NCBI GenBank assembly: GCA_034401135.1
Contig: JAWZSP010000004.1
Coordinates: 1,612,001 to 1,676,000, forward strand
Direction of reading: 5' to 3'
Origin: Volutella citrinella
Taxonomy: Eukaryota > Ascomycota > Sordariomycetes > Hypocreales > Nectriaceae
Length of the DNA stretch: 64,000 nucleotides
Positions 61,176 to 64,000 of the stretch are shown in pieces. Below the pieces are notes generated by a model, which saw nothing but the letters and a program-made list of their open reading frames with translations, was not told the DNA's origin and ran no database searches. Position 1 is the first letter of the stretch; each line of letters starts with the position of its first letter. Made by a program: the position numbers and the translations under genes.

Positions 61176-61986
61176 TCAGTTCCCAGCGTTTGGGAAAGCA
61201 CCCAGGGGTACAATCCGCCATCGGGGCGGCTTCCAGTCCGGCGTCTGATCGCATAGCGTCGCAACTGCTGTTTGTATCTGACGGGCCATCCTAACATAAA
61301 CCATGCCAGGTTCAATGTACTCATTCCAGTCCGGTTCCAGTGTCTCTTCCTCTCGAGGCACAAAGATGAGCTCCTCTAGACCAGGCATGCGGGACCGAAT
61401 CGTGCGGAGCAGCTCGACCGTCAGCCTTGCCGCTGTCATGGAGCGATACGTGTTGTCAATCCAGAAGAGGGCGTCATTGACGGCGAGCCGGCGCACGGCA
61501 GCGAGCTGGTTCGGGTCGCACATGGACATGCATGTGTGAAACTGTGAGTCGGCAGCCATGTAGCCTTCCTGGGGCCCAAAGTAGATAATGTCGCGATTCG
61601 GGCTGAAGAAGACCTGGCCGGGGCCTCGTGCGAAGCCAAACTCGAGGCGGTAATGCTTCAATGCCTCGGCGCGAGACTCGGCACAGGCGTGGAGGTTGGC
61701 GGGGATGGTCGCGGTTGATGTACATCCGTTCGTCCACGGCGAGGAAGCCCCTTCTTCGCAAGACCAGCTTGAGCCGCATCGAATGGGCACAAGACGTGTC
61801 TGTGGCATGTTGTACCTCCATATCTTGATCCTCAGTTCCGTGGGCAGCTTGCGGAAGAGGTGCTAGACAGAAAATGCGTGAGCCAACAACACCAATGTCC
61901 ATCTAAGCCAAGAACCCTCTTACAAATGTCCCTGGGGAAGAAGCGTCCGTGTCTGGGAGGAGAAATGTGTGGGTAGAGGGCCCCAT
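61176..61986 (-). CDS. 2EXR-domain protein of unknown function
   Basis: Two exons on the minus strand, 61986-61924 and 61862-61176, giving 249 residues. Splicing joins SSPGTF to HLFRKLPTELRIKIWRY, the FxxxPxELRxxIW signature of the fungal 2EXR domain. Later family motifs follow: ACAESRAEALKHYRLEFG, IIYFGPQEGYMAADSQF, VRRLAVNDALFWIDN and LEELIFVPREEE. These proteins are abundant in filamentous ascomycetes and have no assigned biochemical role. No signal peptide, membrane span or catalytic motif is seen. The 61-nt intron has a GTAAGA donor and CTAG acceptor. Confidence 0.87.
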
Positions 61987-64000
61987 GATAGCAGCAATCA
62001 GATTATTGGACTAGCTGCGACGAGGCTAGGAGGAGAGGGCGATACTGGAGGGCAAAGAGCACAGAGGGCAGTGACGCAATGCAGTGCAGCCACCAAAAGT
62101 GTAGGAGAATGAGGTCTCAGTGCGGTAGCATGGGGAAGCAGAGGTGAGGGGCGAGACGGCTGGCGGAGTGTTGATATACTCCCAGTAGTCAAGTCAATGA
62201 CGGAGGAACCATGGCGACCATGCCACGGTGCTTTTGAGCTTCGTGCTCGGCATTGGCAGCATTGTGTGCATTGGGCCTGTCGGCAAGCCCAGGCATGTTT
62301 AAGTTGCCGGGGTCGAACCCAGTCGAGGGTCGAGACTCGAAAGCTTCGATGCCCGAGGCGGGCCACGGGATGAGCACCGACTGTTTGGGTCGGACGCCCG
62401 GGGGGGGCTTGTTATCGCACCCTACGTAGCAATTTAGCCGCTCTGAGCCTAGGGCCAATGGCGCCTGAGAGTGAGTGGCTGACAGGGAGGGAGGGGAGGG
62501 TAGCGAAGGATCATCAAGTCCAGCACGGCAGACGCTAGGGTGCCTTTTCCATCTTTTGGAGGGCATGGCATGCACATGGGCATGGGCATGAGCATGGACT
62601 TGGGCGAGGGCGAGGGCCGAGGGCGTGCTTGAGCGCGGTCGCGTGGGCGTGGGCATGGGCGTGGACGTGGACGTGGACATGAACAGCGAGCGAGCGCGCA
62701 AGCAAGGGCATGGCAACGCCGACTGCTGCGAGCAAGACCCGGATCTGCCCCATGCCGCCTGTGCGCACCTTACAGCACTCACTGCTGGACCCCATATTGT
62801 CTCGGTTGAGCCGCGCACTCGCCGGGCCCGAGGTGGGGTTGGGGTGGCTGCGTAGAATTGAGGGACTCGGGAGCCTCGACCAGGCCCAATCGTCCCGTAA
62901 GGGACGGAACAAGGCCCGAGCTAGTCTTAGTGGGAGACCGACTCATTGATTCATTGTGGCCCGACACGGCGAAACAACGCCCCAGATATGAACCAGAATC
63001 GACTTCGCAAAGCCAGCGGTGCTCATTGTCGCCAGTGTCGGATAGGCGTGAGCGCTGTACGCAGTCTACACCTCATCCATGGGCCGTAATCAATCCTCCG
63101 GGGCTGAGCTTTGGTATGCCTTGGCCCTGAATCATCCACGGGAATGCAGCAATAAATCTTCCACTTCCAGGGTCCAGGGGGGATGCAATCCCTGGTGGTC
63201 CAGCCTCGAAGCCCCAGGATCTGCGACAGCTGCCCTGTGCTTTGAGCGTCACCGCAGTTGAGACCTGGTTTGAGCGGCAGTCTGCAGAGTGAGCTGCACG
63301 GCATTCAGGATCCAGCTCGTTGGGAACTCGACCTCAGCCTGAAGCCATGGAAGCGAGGCCGCAACCATTTTTGCTTCTGCCACCGCCGGTTAGCCTCGCT
63401 TCGTCGGTGTTGTTTGCACTTGGGAAATGGCTGGGCAATAATCGCCCGTCGATCGGACTGGGCATGTATTCCAACTAGTAAAACTCCCCGGCCATATCTG
63501 ACGCCAGGAAGCCTCATCTGTCTGCTGGCTTGCAGTGTCCGTCGGCAGCGGACCTCCCAGCATCGCGATACCCACCTCATCCACCTCAACAAGGGCTGTA
63601 GACCATCCACATGTACGATCTAGCTCTGTGTGGTAGAAGACGGAAGACAATCTCTCAAGACCCTTGAGCGCGCGAGCGATCCGGGTAGGGTTGGGGCTGG
63701 GTTCCGTGGAGAAAGCCAATGTCTCCATCCGCACAGGCGTCGGCCCCTTGGCGAACGCAAGCCCCCAAGACAGCTAGCTGACAGGCACGCGCTGCTCATT
63801 GCTTCGAATTGGCGACAAAGGTGCCGACTTTCAGTGGCTCACAATTGCGTTTCTAGTGGTTTTTTAAGGTTTCTTTCCGCGTCCATGGTCGGGCTGCAAG
63901 TGATGGATCCATGAAGTTCCCCTTGGCACTCGGAAAAGCGCCAGGCCCAGCATCGTTGATCCCTCGAGGCACTCCCAGCCGCCAATGGCACCGGGGTCCT
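61987..64000. other. Gene-poor right edge
   Basis: 2 kb without a supported gene. The left part contains the promoter of the 2EXR gene; a GC-rich repeat lies at 62.6 kb. Frames on both strands look like chance. A gene truncated by the window edge cannot be excluded. Confidence 0.45.
62561..62681. repeat. Degenerate hexanucleotide repeat (GGGCAT / GTGGGC / GTGGAC)
   Basis: Irregular tandem units of six bases such as GGGCAT, GGGCGA and GTGGAC, in two blocks (62561-62615 and 62642-62681) divided by a spacer. It is a decayed minisatellite-like tract, not coding by any family criterion. Confidence 0.7.

Noticed and set aside
62305..62330. GGGGTCGAACCCAG, resembling a tRNA T-arm
   Set aside because: Stem pairing fails beyond the loop and the upstream sequence cannot fold into a cloverleaf.

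Overview
The window comes from the nuclear genome of a filamentous ascomycete (Pezizomycotina, most likely Sordariomycetes/Hypocreales). The evidence is short GT-AG introns of about 50-75 nt in most genes, widely spaced monocistronic genes on both strands, a tRNA-Lys with a short intron, and typical fungal families (2EXR protein, GPI-anchored Thr-rich wall protein, Gef1-type chloride channel, Nrd1/Mrn1 RNA-binding protein). The placement below class level is inference. Exon boundaries were derived by hand from splice sites, reading frame and family conservation.

Left part (1-19 kb): a small GPI-type surface protein, an NFKBIL1-like nuclear protein, an ATX2/SLC39A9-type ZIP metal transporter, then about 5 kb without a supported gene. 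A co-oriented block follows: Cdc4/Fbw7-type F-box/WD40 ubiquitin-ligase subunit, pyruvate dehydrogenase E1-alpha, and DNA ligase I, which carries an upstream in-frame mitochondrial presequence. A tRNA-Lys(CUU) closes the block.

Middle (19-36 kb): a Gef1-like CLC antiporter, then the most interesting segment, 23.4-29.0 kb. A catechol-type O-methyltransferase is divergently paired with a sedoheptulose-7-phosphate cyclase of the DDGS (desmethyl-4-deoxygadusol synthase) type. Convergent with the cyclase, 187 bp away, is a BAHD-type acyltransferase. The first two match the entry steps to 4-deoxygadusol and mycosporine UV-screen compounds. The ATP-grasp and NRPS-like genes that usually finish mycosporines are absent here, and an acyltransferase sits in their place, so an acylated gadusol-type cyclitol is a reasonable hypothesis. 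Downstream lie a neurochondrin-like protein, an RclA/MerA-like flavoprotein disulfide reductase with a possible mitochondrial presequence, the V-ATPase assembly factor Vma22, and a DHA1-type MFS transporter.

Right part (36-64 kb): three sparse intergenic stretches (about 5.5, 2.1 and 5 kb) separate Cdc42, a secreted agmatinase-family ureohydrolase, and a four-RRM Nrd1/Mrn1 protein. Then come an ACP6-like histidine acid phosphatase, an LCAT-like alpha/beta hydrolase with a long disordered N-terminus, and a 2EXR-domain protein. The last 2 kb hold only low-complexity sequence. No transposon, CRISPR array, rRNA or viral element could be supported.
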